64,000 nt of DNA from Hetaerina americana (lineage: Eukaryota; Arthropoda; Insecta; Odonata; Calopterygidae). Numbering within the stretch: position 1 is the stretch's first letter; every line of letters begins with the position of its first letter. This document shows, piece by piece, positions 1 to 11,340 of this stretch. The notes beneath the pieces were generated by a model, which had not been told where the DNA came from, did not search any database, and saw only the letters and a list, made by a program, of their open reading frames with translations. The translations under genes and the position numbers were made by a program. The stretch spans positions 30,050,551 to 30,114,550 of the forward strand of contig JAKTNV010000003.1 in NCBI GenBank assembly GCA_022747635.1, in the 5' to 3' direction.

Positions 1-89
1 GACTTGTTGGGCCGATATTCTACCAATTATGCTATCGAGGTAAAGTTATTATCGCGCTTGTGCGTGGATTTAAACGCGCTGTCCCTAGT

Positions 90-411
90 CTTCATGACAA
101 TGCACGACCGCTTTCTCATTTATTTTTTCCTCTTTTTGCGTTCGTCCATTTCTCTGGTAGTGGATGAAATAGCTCCCGAGCCCCATATCATGGCTAAAGA
201 ATCGGGGCACCTGGCTGCATAAAACCCCACGCGGATTACAGTGGTAATTACGTTTTCTCGGTAGCTTAATTGGTAGAGCATCAGACCCGCAAGCCAAAGG
301 TCCGTAATTCAACTTCCATTCCAGGAGTCTTTTTTCTGTTTGGAATCCACACCCTTCCACCTTCCTAACTAACGTCGTGTTTGTCCTGTTGTGTCCCTCT
401 TCCCTTACCTA
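90..411 (+). repeat. SINE-like repeat family A, copy 1
   Basis: This is a dispersed, non-coding repeat whose middle resembles a tRNA. The pyrimidine-rich left part, the words AGCTCCC and GGC(T/C)AAAGAATCG near 168-205, and the stretch ATTACGTTT just before the tRNA-like part are shared with a second copy at about 5790-6241. The right part after the tRNA-like module is again pyrimidine-rich and runs into a TA/TG-rich tail near 415-465. I infer a tRNA-derived SINE or a composite non-autonomous repeat. Borders are approximate because the copies have diverged. Confidence 0.55.
254..327 (+). repeat. tRNA-like module inside family A copy 1
   Basis: The module has a good A-box-like stretch (GTAGCTTAATTGG, 261-273) followed by TAGAGCATCAGAC, as in lysine-type tRNAs, but the B-box region reads TAATTCAAC and is degraded. 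The acceptor ends pair poorly. It is therefore a SINE head or tRNA-derived pseudogene, not a working tRNA gene. Confidence 0.5.
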
Positions 412-909
412 TATCCATATGATATACATACATGTGCACATCTGTATGTATACATGTATATATATTCGAGCAAAATATTAGAATAAAGCATGCTAGGCGG
501 TGGCGGATGTTCCCTCTTGAGCACAGGCGTCCGGTGATATCCGGGTTCTCTCATTGCTGTACCTACTTGTGCCACCGCAGAGGGGGCGCCAGCATGAATC
601 CACGAGACCATAGATAACGCACGTCCAGAAGCTGCGTCCTAAAGAGCTTTTTCGCTGTGCTGAAAGTGTAGAAGGCTTAGGAATGAAATGATCTCCGCCA
701 TAGCAGTCGCGATTGCCCTTTCCTTTCAACTAGGCGTGTATGAACATCACAGAACACTTTCGACTCGGATTGCAATCTGATATGAAAGATTCATATAGTA
801 GTTGAGCATCGGTACCTATCGTTTCTCTTTCAGAACAATTTATCGCCGTTCTTTCCTTGCTTTTTTCATTCTCTTCTATTGGTATAATCATCGATTACGC
901 AATCTTCAA
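412..909. other. No gene seen
   Basis: Apart from a TA/TG-rich tail near 415-465 this stretch holds only short overlapping open frames with no recognisable motif. Confidence 0.5.
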
Positions 910-1068
910 AAGAACTAGGAATGTCAGGACAATGTTGAGGACAGGCGAATTAGAGAATATAAAGCGACAGATGGAAAGAGGAAAAATAGACATTTAAGGT
1001 CAATGCGTGATGAGAAAGAATAGTGGGGATTACTGTGCTGATACGAATAATAATACGAGACTCGTAGA

Positions 1069-1690
1069 GTTATGTACAGCGGAGGGGACAAGAACCAGCG
1101 AGGAGTTGCCAAAATATTGAATGAAAGGGTGGGAAAAAGTGTAATCAACTTAGGGCAAGCAACGGTTAGAATATTGCTAGCAGAGTTAAATGCAGAACCG
1201 ACAAACCTGGTCATTGTTCAGGTATACGAGTGCATGCCACCAAGTAATCATTAGGAAGAAAAAGTCGATAGGGTATACGATCCGATAGATGACATAATCG
1301 AGTGTGTTTCTGCAGGTAAACATTTTATACTGATGGGGGATTTAAATACGACGGTAGGCGAAGGCAGAGGTGGTCATGAGGCGGACGACTGCGGTTTAGG
1401 TAGAAAGAATTACTGCGGGGAGAAGGCAATTGAGTTCTGTCAGAGACAGGGGTTATTTATTGCCAAAAAATGGTTTAGATACCACAAAAAGCGTTGGTAA
1501 ACATGGAAAATGCCAGGTGACTCAGAAAGGTATCAGTTAGATTATATTATGGTTAGGCTCGGGTTTAGGAACAGTGTCATAAAGTCGCACAGCTTCCCGG
1601 GAGCGGATGCGGACTCTGACCACAATTTAGTTCTTATGAAATGTAACCCCCGTTTCAAAAAGATAAGGCAGGGGTGGCGGGTTAGAAAAT
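1069..1690 (+). pseudogene. LINE endonuclease domain remnant
   Basis: Segments in different frames read like the APE-type endonuclease of RTE-like LINEs: YSGGDKNQRGVA near 1072, LMGDLNTTVGEG near 1331, and YQLDYIMVRLGFRNS near 1531, ending with the catalytic-type motif SDHN (1615-1626). The metal-binding GDLN and SDHN motifs are still visible. In-frame stops (for example near 1252 and 1498) break the frame. In the intact family this domain nicks target DNA to prime reverse transcription. Confidence 0.8.
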
Positions 1691-2563
1691 AGAATGTAGA
1701 AGCATTAAATGGTTTGAAAATGAAGGAGTACAAACAGGCGGTAGAGAAAATTATGGAGGATGGTAAAGAGGTGAGTACTATCGAAGAAAAAAGGGAATAT
1801 ATCAAGAAAGGGATATCGAAAGCCGCAAAAGACATTGTAGGAACCGTTGACGGAAAAAGGACTAGAAAACCGTGCATCACAGATGAGATGATTGAAAAAA
1901 TGGATGAGAGAAGAAAATGGAAGAATGTAAACACAGAGCTAGGCAGAAGTAAGTAGAAAAAGTCGAGCAATTAATTGAGATGGGTAACGAATAGAAAAAA
2001 AAGAAGCGTGGCGGCAGGGGCAATGCGAGGAGTGGAACAGTTTGCGGAGGAAGAGTGAAATTTGTGTGCTGTGCAAGAAGGTTAAAAAACTAACGGAAGT
2101 AAGAAGGGAAGATCTGGGCTAACAGTTACAGATAATTCGGGTAAGATAATAGTGGCCACAGGAAAGATCCAGGAGAGGTGGAGGGAATACACAGTAGAAC
2201 TATATGGTCAACTTAGGTCAACATGCTTAGACATAGGAAGAGAATAGGACGTAGATGAAGATAGCTTAGGAACAGGCATACTCGACGATGAGATAGAAAG
2301 GGTAGTAAGGGAGATGTAACCAAATAAGGCCGTAGGAATAAACAATAATCCTGCGAAACTACTAGAAGGTTTAGGAGAAGTTAGAGGAACAGGCTATATG
2401 GGTTGATTCGCAGCATCTATGAGGAAGGAATCTCAATGGAAGACTTAGTGAAATCAGTGTTATTTCCTATTCCGAAACAGGTAAGGGCTACACAATATAA
2501 GGAATACAAAATAATAATTTTCATTTTCCACGCAGTTAAAGTGGTTCTCAGGATCATCAGCAA

Positions 2564-3402
2564 ATGATGGAGAGCAAAGCTTATGATTACTTTGGGGATG
2601 ATCAGTTTGGGTTTAGGAAGGTAAGAGGCACGCGCGATGCCATTGCAGTAATGAGATCACTGATCGAGAGGAATATAGAATGCAATCTGGACATATTTGC
2701 TTGTTTTGTAGATTTCAAAAAGGCGTTTGATAGAGTGAATTGGGAAAAATAATGAGTATATTGCAGAAAGTAGGGATTGATTGAAAGGACAGGAGGCTAA
2801 TCCGCAACCTGTACATGTCTCAGACAACTCAGGTGCGGGTGGGAAACGGGGAGTCAGGATGGGCAGTGCTAGGATTGGGTGTAAGGCAGGGTTGCCCATT
2901 ATCACCGTTGCTGTTCAACCTGTATGCAGAGGAAATGATTAAAGAGGCATGGGAAGAACTGGAGGTAGGAATGAAAGTGGGAGGGGAATCCGTAAAAGCA
3001 GTAAGGTTTGCTGATGACCAAGCTCTAGCTTGTCAGTCAGCCAAGGGGTTGCAAGCATTGCTGAGTGAATTGGAACTTCAGTGCGACAGATATGGGATGA
3101 AAATCAATATTAATAAAATTAAAAAAATTATTGTGCGATTTTCCAGGAAGAAAAAGGCTAAGCTAAACATTAAAATAGGAGGGCAAAAGCTAGAGCAGGT
3201 AGAACAGTTTACGTATCTCGGAAGTGTTTTGGACCAACACGGTCAAAGTAGTAGAGACGTAAGGATAAGAATTGCACTAGTAAAAGAGGCTTTCGCAAGG
3301 AGGAGGGAGTTGATGACGGGGACGTTGAGTGAGGATATTAAGAATAGGTTCGTCAAAAGTTTGATGTGGAGTGTAGTTCCGTACGGCGCGGAATCATGGT
3401 AA
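2564..3402 (+). pseudogene. LINE reverse transcriptase remnant
   Basis: Two frames joined across a break near 2752-2815 show reverse transcriptase motifs in order: QFGFRKVRGTRDAI (about 2605), a DFKKAFDRVNW box (about 2710), LGVRQGCPLSPLLFN (about 2875) and the catalytic FADDQ box (about 3007-3021), then FTYLGSVLDQHG (about 3210). The catalytic aspartates survive, but a stop near 2750 and the frame change make the protein non-functional. Tail sequence after 3402 continues the C-terminal arm with further breaks. Confidence 0.85.
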
Positions 3403-3706
3403 GTATTGCAGGATAATAGACGTAGATTGGAGGCTTTTGAAATGCGGACATGGAGAAGGTTGGAGAAGGTTAAGTGGGCAGAAAGGAAAATAGAAGGAAG
3501 ACGTGCCGGGTATATCGAGGGAGGAGAGGGGATTGTTGGGAAAAATCATAAGGAAACAGGAAAGACGGATGAAAAGCAAATTGATCGGTAGTGGGATGTT
3601 GAAGACAGTGTTAGGCAAACGAAGAAAGGGCAGGAATAGGATAGGGATGTTGGACGGGATAAAGGGAGGAAGGAAGTACACAGAGATGAAGAAAGGCCTG
3701 TTGTAG
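3403..3706 (+). pseudogene. LINE C-terminal arm remnant
   Basis: This K/R/E-rich stretch (RRLEAFEMRTWRRLEKVKW near 3424, then GRNRIGMLDGIKGG near 3630) continues the RTE-like protein after the reverse transcriptase, with a stop at about 3400 and frame changes. The same block is found in the fragments at 28345-28891 and 59907-60218, which gives three independent copies of this 3' coding end. Confidence 0.75.
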
Positions 3707-3835
3707 AGTAGGATGTTGGGTTGTGTTCTGTTAGGAGAAACAAATATTTATTTAGTAGTTGTGTCCATTCAAACCCTACCTCAACCGGCAGATTACCAAA
3801 TAATATTAATAAAATTGCTCGGACTTAATACACAT

Positions 3836-5697
3836 TAATCTGCCCTTGTGGACTTAAATAGAGAAATTGAATCCAATTTCCAAGAAATTAGAATGATTCG
3901 TCAGCAAAGTAGTGCAAATTATAAGATTTGGTGAGAAATTTTACCGTTCACGAAAAATCTTTCCGATTTCATTTGCCTGATAAGACCTTGCATGGAATAT
4001 AAGGCGAATTTTATGCTCAATATTTTGAAGAATTTCAGCGTTATGTAAACAAAAAGTCAATACTCACAATTTGGTGTACGATTCCATCAGAAATTGAAGT
4101 AGTGACCCATCCCAATTACCATTTTACGTTAACACTATCTAATATTCAATTTGAATTATATGCCTCCAATAATAGTGCTACAATATTTGTCATATTGTAT
4201 ATTAGATATTTCATATCAATTCATTTGTCATCAATGTCGTGTATTTATAGAGGAGCAAAATGCTTTTCAAAAAGATTCAGTATGCCTCGTCTTAACTAGA
4301 ATGGTTCTCTCTGAAGGTATTTTGATTCAGAATTTTCCCTACATCTCTCTAATAGAATAGGAAATGAGATATTGAGGGAATTATGAATTCTCACTGTTCG
4401 CCTGTTCCGGAATCGTCCGAACGTTTATCCTACACAAGCAGGCTTGTGTTGGCGAAGAGTAGATAACATTCATCAAAATTGAGAGAAGAAAAAGTTTGTA
4501 TATGTTGGATTAATTTGTAAGTACACCTTTTCGTGTAGCGGTTGCTGGTTGTTTGGGGGATAAACGAATCTCTGAATCTAGGATCTGCTAAACAGGTCCC
4601 CTCTATCTCCTTTTGTCATTATTGTCTGACCTGCCGCAGTAGAGTGAAACTTAGATTGCTCCCCGAATTTCGCAAACAAAATCAGTTGATTGATACCTTC
4701 TTGATGGATTTCATCAAGAGTTAAGTCTTTGGGTCTCCGGTAGCTTCATCCCAGTTAGTGAGGCAATATTGTTTGACGTTTTGTCACCTTTCACGGCAGT
4801 TTTGGCCATCTCAGTGGCTTTCCTCTGTATTTTTTTAAATTTCGTGAAGGACTTTTTTTTAAATTAGTTTTTTTTTAATATACTCCCAGAATACACAAAA
4901 TGAGGCCTAAAATAAAATTCTGTCCGTGAAATCTTGGTGCTCTCTATCTCTTTCGGTAATATTTTTTTAAACCTTGTGTTTCACAAATGACTTCAGCAAA
5001 AGCTTCATTAAGGCAAAACACCTCATGCACGCCAAATCGTTAAAACTATTTCATAAATAGGTACGGCATAATGGTGACACATGAGTCTATTTTAAAGCCA
5101 TTTAAAGCCTCTTTTGCACATTCCTAAATGCCTGAGACAAACTGAATATGACTCGAGAATTTTGAATTCGGACTGTTCTTTTATCCCTTGTAAGATCTAC
5201 GATAGCCTGCACCTTTAAACATTCAGTTCTAGACCATATTCAGCCCACCATTCGTGAACACTGCGAATCACTTCAAAGTGCTTCGTGGTTTTTGTGATTT
5301 ATAATTGACGGTAGTGTCGGAGAAAAAAGTCTAATACTACTGTTCATTATTGAATTATTGTGTATTATTCTTTCATTAATTCATCATTCATTTCTTTACA
5401 AAAGAACGGTAAGCTCTCTGCAAACATTTCTTCACGGGACAATACGAAAAACCAGAAGATTCGCGATTGGAAGTCAAGCCGTTCAATTTAACCCTTGGCT
5501 TGCCTTTGGAAAGTAAGCCCTAAATTTAATTTCACAAGGCTTCGGCCCCGAGCGTAAGAGAGTCCTGCGTTATTTTTTTATTCTAAAGCTGCATTTGTTA
5601 TTATAACTCTGACTATACAGTAGTGCAACTTTGCTCTAATATTTTTCTTCTTTCATATTATTTTTCCAACCTTTGGACCCACTGCTGATTCTGTTTA
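3836..5697. other. AT-rich, no gene seen
   Basis: Nothing coding is convincing. It contains short AT-rich runs (for example T-runs near 4850-4880) and open frames under 70 codons without recognisable motifs. Confidence 0.5.
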
Positions 5698-5930
5698 CAA
5701 GTGGAAAGGATAGTAGTATAGCAATCATACAACACCATAAAGGATAAGAATTTCCTTATATCTATTTCTATGTAAATGAGTATTTGTTCGCCGTTTGGTG
5801 GGATTTCGTGTTTGAATGTGTATTAGGCCAATGTGGCTCGTCTCTTCTTCTGGCTATGCGTGCCACGAAACGCACTGTTCTTATTCTTTATGATGTTGTA
5901 TGATTGCTATACTACTATCCTTTCCTCTTG
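5698..5930. repeat. 53-bp inverted repeat
   Basis: Arms at 5698-5750 and 5878-5930 are reverse complements with three mismatches in 53 positions. The spacer at 5755-5788 closely resembles the 3' end of family A copy 2 (6206-6238: TATCTATT(T/C)CTATGTAA(A/C)TGAG). The left arm is thus an inverted piece of family A followed by a family A end, and the right arm belongs to the intact copy. It looks like two nested or head-to-head copies. Confidence 0.8.
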
Positions 5931-6240
5931 TGTGTGTTGTCTATTTCTTCTTTGGTGGGTGGAACAGCTCCCTAACACCATCTCTTGGCCAAAGAATCGA
6001 GGGCCTTTGGTTGGATAAAGCAAAGCAGATCTCAGCGTACATTACGTTTCCTGGATAGCTCAAGTCGTCAAGAGCCTCCGCCCGGCCAGTAGAAAGATCC
6101 GGTTCAAGTCCCGGTCTAGGAAATATTTTTACACTCGTGATCTGCCTGATTCCGCCTTCCCCACTTCTCCTGTGATCGTCCTTTATGTGTGTTCCTATCC
6201 CTTTTCCTTGTATCTATTCCTATGTAACTGAGTATATAAA

Positions 6241-6241
<1 letters not shown>
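5790..6241 (+). repeat. SINE-like repeat family A, copy 2
   Basis: It shares with copy 1 the pyrimidine-rich left part, ACAGCTCCC / GGCCAAAGAATCG (about 5966-6001), ATTACGTTT (6041-6049), the tRNA-like module, and a pyrimidine-rich right part. It ends in TATGTAACTGAGTATATA immediately before a long (TA)n tract. No coding capacity is recognisable. Confidence 0.6.
6049..6121 (+). repeat. tRNA-like module of family A copy 2 (73 nt)
   Basis: The module is 73 nt, the length of a tRNA. The ends TCCTGGA (6049-6055) and TCTAGGA (6115-6121) pair as an acceptor stem with one wobble. The A-box region reads TAGCTCAAGTCGT and the B box is GGTTCAAGTCC (6101-6111), a close match to the RNA polymerase III consensus. 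The D stem GCTC/GAGC is possible, but the anticodon arm is not convincing. I therefore call it a SINE head with an internal promoter. Confidence 0.6.

Positions 6242-6302
<61 letters not shown>
6242..6302. repeat. (TA)n microsatellite
   Basis: About 59 bp of uninterrupted alternating TA separates family A copy 2 from family B copy 1. Its length is likely to vary between individuals and assemblies. Confidence 0.95.
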
Positions 6303-6304
<2 letters not shown>

Positions 6305-6575
6305 TTCGAGTAGTCCAAGGGGTGGAGCGTTGAACTACTGACCAGAGGGCCCCGGGTTCGATTCCCACGCAAGGCACTCTGAGCACCTGCAGCTCCATCC
6401 AATGTGATTTTTCGGGTACTAGATCTTACTGGAAAACCATAACCGGCACAGGGAAAGGAGCAGGCCCCCCTATCCTGATGTGGGAATTGCACACGCCATT
6501 GGGCTTAGTACTGGGTGAACTCAACCATCATATACCAAACGGACCTTCGGGTTGATTACTGTGTTTATGGTTTTT
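6303..6575 (+). repeat. tRNA-derived SINE family B, copy 1
   Basis: The repeat starts with a tRNA-like head (about 6305-6370) with a consensus B box GGTTCGATTCC (6354-6364). It continues with a body containing TTTTTCGGGTACTAGATCTT (about 6408), CCGGCACAGGGAAAGGAGC (6443-6461) and TTGGGCTTAGTACTGGGTGA (6499-6518), and ends in GGGTTGATTACTGTGTTTATGG. The body recurs, inverted, at 15496-15725 and 25905-26105 and, diverged, at 18945-19232. No coding capacity. It sits between two TA-rich microsatellites. Confidence 0.85.
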
Positions 6576-6628
6576 ATATATACATATTTGTGTGTGTATA
6601 TATATATATATGTGTGTGTGTGTGTGCA
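6576..6628. repeat. TA/TG microsatellite
   Basis: Alternating TA and TG runs follow the 3' end of the SINE B copy, as a tail or as part of the target microsatellite. Confidence 0.9.
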
Positions 6629-9600
6629 TAGAATTGTAATAGGTAATCGTAATAACACCCTATTTCAATGCCTGGGGTCATATTGAATAACTGATTGATT
6701 TTAAAATAACTTCGGATGTGATGAAATTAGCCTTATTCTACTATAACATTAGCTTCTCACACCTTCTTTGGCGAAAGGATCGAAATTAATTTTTACATTT
6801 TGCACGCGAAAATGATGGAAAAATCCTTTTTATTCCGTGAAATACTCGTATATTCAACTCGCTTTGCTATGTGTGAATTTGCATATAAATTGTTTCACCG
6901 TATACAGTCCCAAAAGCAGTGCTCATGTAAATCTATTTGCTCGCCCTCGATACTGGAAACTTAATTAAAGGGAGGAGTTTCGACATAACAGATCTATATT
7001 TAACTGTCAAGATAGCCCAAGTTAGGTGGTCGTGTTGGTTTTAATGAGAGAAAATAAACAGTGAGTGTGTAGCATTCTCTAATTCTGCTTTCATTGAAAT
7101 CTCAGTCAGTAAAAATCCGACGGAAGTCGATGAATATTTTACGATTGGATGACGTGTCATATGGTCATAACATCAAGATTTAATCCAGATCCTCTCGTTT
7201 CCTCTGTCCCAGGGGATGATGACCAGGCGAGCTGAAGGAAAGATCATTTTTTCGGTCGATGGGTTTCTGTCGAAAAAATGTATGACCCTCTCGTGCATTC
7301 ACCTGGCGTCATGCAATTGAAACATTGGATGATTGCACCATCACGTTTGTGTGAACATTTGTACGTGTTTGTTGGTGTTTCAATGAAAAGTTTACGAGCC
7401 CCGATAACTTTTCGTTCATCATATTATAGGTAAGATTCTTCGTGGGAAAATTTTGAAGGAAAAAAGTCAATTCACACAAGCAACAGATGAAGGGATAACA
7501 TTTTTTTTTTAGGAATAGGACATTTGTGTGGATTGTGCGTTAGGGCCCTCTACTTTGTTGATCGATGGATTGGTCGACATATTCAGATCGTATTTATTTC
7601 TCTTCTGATGCACCTCTGGGTTCATTTTTAAAAAGAAACATTTCTGACAAAATTTAACTTTTTAAATAAAAGAAATACATAAACATGACCCTGTGAAATG
7701 TACTAAGGTGTGGTTTTATTGCAGCATATAATTCCTCAAAAAAATACCCGTGAAATTATACGTAAACCGACATATGACTCAAAAATGCGTTTTACGAGCA
7801 AAAAATCATTTCCTCCAGAAGCAACTATTTTCACCAGCTTAGAAGCACAGGCAATAATAAATATTTTTAATAAAAAACCCTAATGAATGACTTGACTTTT
7901 TTCATCCTTTCTCGTGCAGTCAGTGTTGTCATTCTGAGTATTCGTTTCATATACTGCAAAATCATATGCGAATAAATAGATACATATATGATAATATTGA
8001 AAAATAACCACGAAATTACGATATTATTTTTAAATCACGGACCAATAGAACCGATGGAAACTCACTCTGAGAGATTTAAAACGTTGACAAAAAACATTGA
8101 AATTTTGGAACTTCATCCGTGTCATTCATTGCGAAACCACTTACTTTGGTCGTCGTAATTTTGGGCGTCCTTTTTCAAACGCCGCCGACACCAACAAGGT
8201 TTTTCAAGAGTTAAAATTCTTAGGGAAATATCATGTACTGTACTGTGAAGAAAAACTTGATTTTTTAAATAGATACTTTTGTGATCTAGAGGACTTGGAA
8301 CAAAAGTAAACGCATCATTGGATTATAAATAATCTTCGTACAAAGGACTAGGTAATATACGCTAAACTCTATTCTAAAAAAAAGGACTTGATAAGTTTTT
8401 AAATCATTCTTCTTCGGGAGTATTCAAACTGTTTCATTACTTAGATAAGGCACTCTGTGCCACAACCCAAAATTTATTGCAGTGAGATTACTCGATCAAA
8501 GTTCTAAGTTTTAAGAGGGCAACTTCTACTTAGAACTTTTTATTTATAATGCCACCAACACTGTGCAAAGTATTCTCTGCCAAACGACAGATTTTTTAAA
8601 GTGGAATCTAAAGGTTGTGACCATATTCACACCAAATGCCCATTCATGTATCCCGGTAACTCGAAAAGTTATTAGGCAGCACTAAATTCCATTACCATTG
8701 GTAACCACTAAATGCAGTAGCCTTAATTCATCCTTTCTGTATTTTACAGCACACTTGTTTACATATCGTCTAAGTTATAGGGGACTTGAGTAGGGCAATG
8801 CATGAAAGAATAGGCCAAATGTGCTTGTTGGTGAGAATTAACACCAGTCACTTCAACGCCGTGTAAAATCACCCGGATTTATGGTTTGTTTAAATAAAAC
8901 ATAGGAATGGATATGATCACAATTGCCAAAGGACGATGAAAACAGTGGTCGGATTGGCGTGGAATACCCCGCACAAATATTTGTTGATTGATGAGTCACA
9001 ACGGAGAAGGTCTCAATCAACGCTTACCAGGCTCTTAGTTAAAAAATCACGACTGAAAAATTTAACTGCTGCTCTTTTCTTCCAATTAATAGTGAACAAA
9101 GAATATTTCCTGCCTATCACGCCGTTTTAAGTGATCCTGACATTTGAAATTTGGTACAAATAGAATACCTTTAAAAGGGAAATTTTTTTCCACTTATTTT
9201 TAATGGAAATTATCATTGTCTTGTGATCTCCGGAACATTCTTATCATACTATATATTGTAGGAATACATTAGTACCCTTTGACATGATTTCAAAACTGAG
9301 GAAAATGAATCAATTGGGATTTATCAGTAAATAACTGGTAAAATGATAAATAAAATAAAGAACAAATTCACGAATCCGACTTAAAACTGTATGGAATATT
9401 ATATAGTAAACATAACACTAGAATAGGCAATAAGGTCTAAAATATAACTCAACAGATTTCTAAATTTGGTACCAAGGTGCCTTAATTTTCGGTGCTCAAA
9501 ACTTAACTGCGTCAAAAGAACTGACGAAGAATACTTATGGAGGATTGACCATTCGAATATTTTATGTTGAGTTTGCAAATTAATCGTAGTAAACGAAAAG

Positions 9601-11059
9601 TATTTGGTGCAATTAAGCATTTGGGAATTACAAGGTTGTATTGGAGGATTAGATGATACACCTTTCATCTACTGGGGTGCAACTTTTGGGACAGGGTTTC
9701 TTTTGTTACAGTGCAAATCTGACCTTGCTCAGGGTGAACACTAATTGTTGAATATGTCTATTTTCATTAAAGGGAAACATGCCTCCAGAGGGATGCTAAC
9801 AGCTTAGCTATATATTCAATATGCATGTTTAATATAATTTTCCTAATATCATCCCACTACACTGTGGCCTGTATATAAAAAATCAATCGAATTAAAAGGT
9901 AATGATCTCTCCTTACTGCCGTTAATTAGAAATTATTATCTTTAGGATGGCTAAATTCAATCTAACCTCTCACAATAGGGACTTACTATCTTTTGACTTA
10001 TCACCTTAGGCTTAAAGACTAAATTACGCCTTCAGATGCCTTTGGAAAACTCTAACTAGTCAAGAACAAGAGATTGGACTGCCAGTCGAATGAATCTGGT
10101 AGCCATTTATGCTTTCAAGATAAGATGTCAGTGGCATTTCCTGTATTATAAAGTAAATATGAGTCATAATATAGAAAAAACGAGGCAAGGGAGTGTAGAA
10201 CGAAATTTAAGTGTTAGAGCAGTGCGAAGGTTAAAAAATCTCTGATGGGATCGCTTAAAATTTCCTGGAGAATAAATGGGTCCCTAGCACGCAATGCATT
10301 TCGTTTCCTTCCTTCTTTCTTCCTGAATCTCGAACTCACGATACCTTTTTCATAATATCTTCATCATAACGGCCTTTCAGACCCAAAGAACTTACTCCTA
10401 CGAACCCATCCATTATCTTGGCCCATAAGAACGGTCATTATGTGATTATTTTCCAGAGTTATCCGTATCGATATGATTGGAAATTCACGCATGACCGCCT
10501 TCATTTATTCGGAACAATTTATTTTCACTATGGAAACAACAAGTGTTCGCGAGTTGCTAAAACTAATCAACAAATGTTTAATTGTTTTAGATATGGGCAA
10601 AGTTCTGACTCCAACCTCACTCTTCTCCGACCTCAAGGACCCAGGATTTAAAGATATTTTATAACATCACGACGACAAAATTAGATCATTGAACACCAAC
10701 TACTTTCACTAGCAGCATTGCACAGATGGCCGATATCGGTCCGGTCCAAGATATCAAGAAGATGAATTGTCAACTAATATTCTCTAATTATAAACTTTTG
10801 AAAAGTTGAATGATTCAACCCCTTCAACCAAAATTGAAAAAATATTTCTAACACAAGAAATCTCGTAAAACAGACTTAAATGTCAGCTCAAATTTTTAAA
10901 AAATGTAGAAAAGGCCTCCAGAGTCTAAAGGAAGTCGCGTGAGATGAGAATTCCGGGCTTATTGCTAGACTAAAACATCGAAGTAATTTGCCTACAAATC
11001 AACTACGCAGTCCTGTGATGAGATGTGACCTAGCTAGTCTCCACTTGTTGGGTTTTCAC
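6629..11059. other. AT-rich, no gene seen
   Basis: I find no recognisable protein motif, RNA gene or long repeat. Open frames are under 100 codons and look random (for example 8097-8309, 70 codons, and the reverse frame 9399-9668, 89 codons). Confidence 0.5.
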
Positions 11060-11340
11060 GGAGCTATGTTTGTGAAGGGCCGATTCTCTGGGTGGGGCGG
11101 AGGACGGCTTTAGTGGCTTCGCCGGTCGAGCCTAACCCTTAATCCTCCGAGCGAACGCGATGACAGGCACACTAAAACACGGAGCAAGTTCTGCTTAGGA
11201 ATTTTCAGAAGACCGGGTGGTAGGAGTAGCCTCAGAGCTGTTTGGGATGCCGCAAGCTTTCGAACAATCCCTTCGTGTGCTCTCGCATCCAACCCAAATG
11301 CACATAAACATTTTTCAACCAATAATGGCAACCGGTTACC
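11060..11340. other. Small GC-richer block of unknown nature
   Basis: A block about 280 bp long is clearly richer in GC than its neighbours and carries a 73-codon reverse open frame (11110-11331). No motif is recognised. It could be part of an uncatalogued repeat. Confidence 0.3.

Larger units (their letters stand above)
910..3835 (+). mobile_element. Decayed RTE-like non-LTR retrotransposon, nearly full length
   Basis: This is a LINE copy in forward orientation. In order it shows remnants of an apurinic-type endonuclease (about 910-1700), a linker rich in K/E (1700-2540), a reverse transcriptase (2564-3402) and a C-terminal arm (3403-3706). It ends in a short tail near 3750-3830 with an AAT-like A-rich end. 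The endonuclease resembles the craniofacial-development-protein-2-like nucleases of RTE/BovB-type LINEs. Stops and frameshifts occur in every domain, so the copy is dead. Its 3' end (CAACCGG(C/T)AGATTACC near 3783) recurs at 29000 and 60293, and a 5'-truncated antisense relative lies at 19375-19800. Confidence 0.85.

Noticed and set aside
254..327. A functional tRNA gene
   Set aside because: The B box is degraded, the acceptor stem does not pair, and the module is embedded in a dispersed repeat.
6049..6121. A functional tRNA gene
   Set aside because: The acceptor stem and B box are good, but no convincing anticodon arm forms and the flanks are repeat sequence.
8097..8309. Forward 70-codon open frame as a small gene
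   Set aside because: No domain, no splice or promoter context, and its length is common by chance in this composition.
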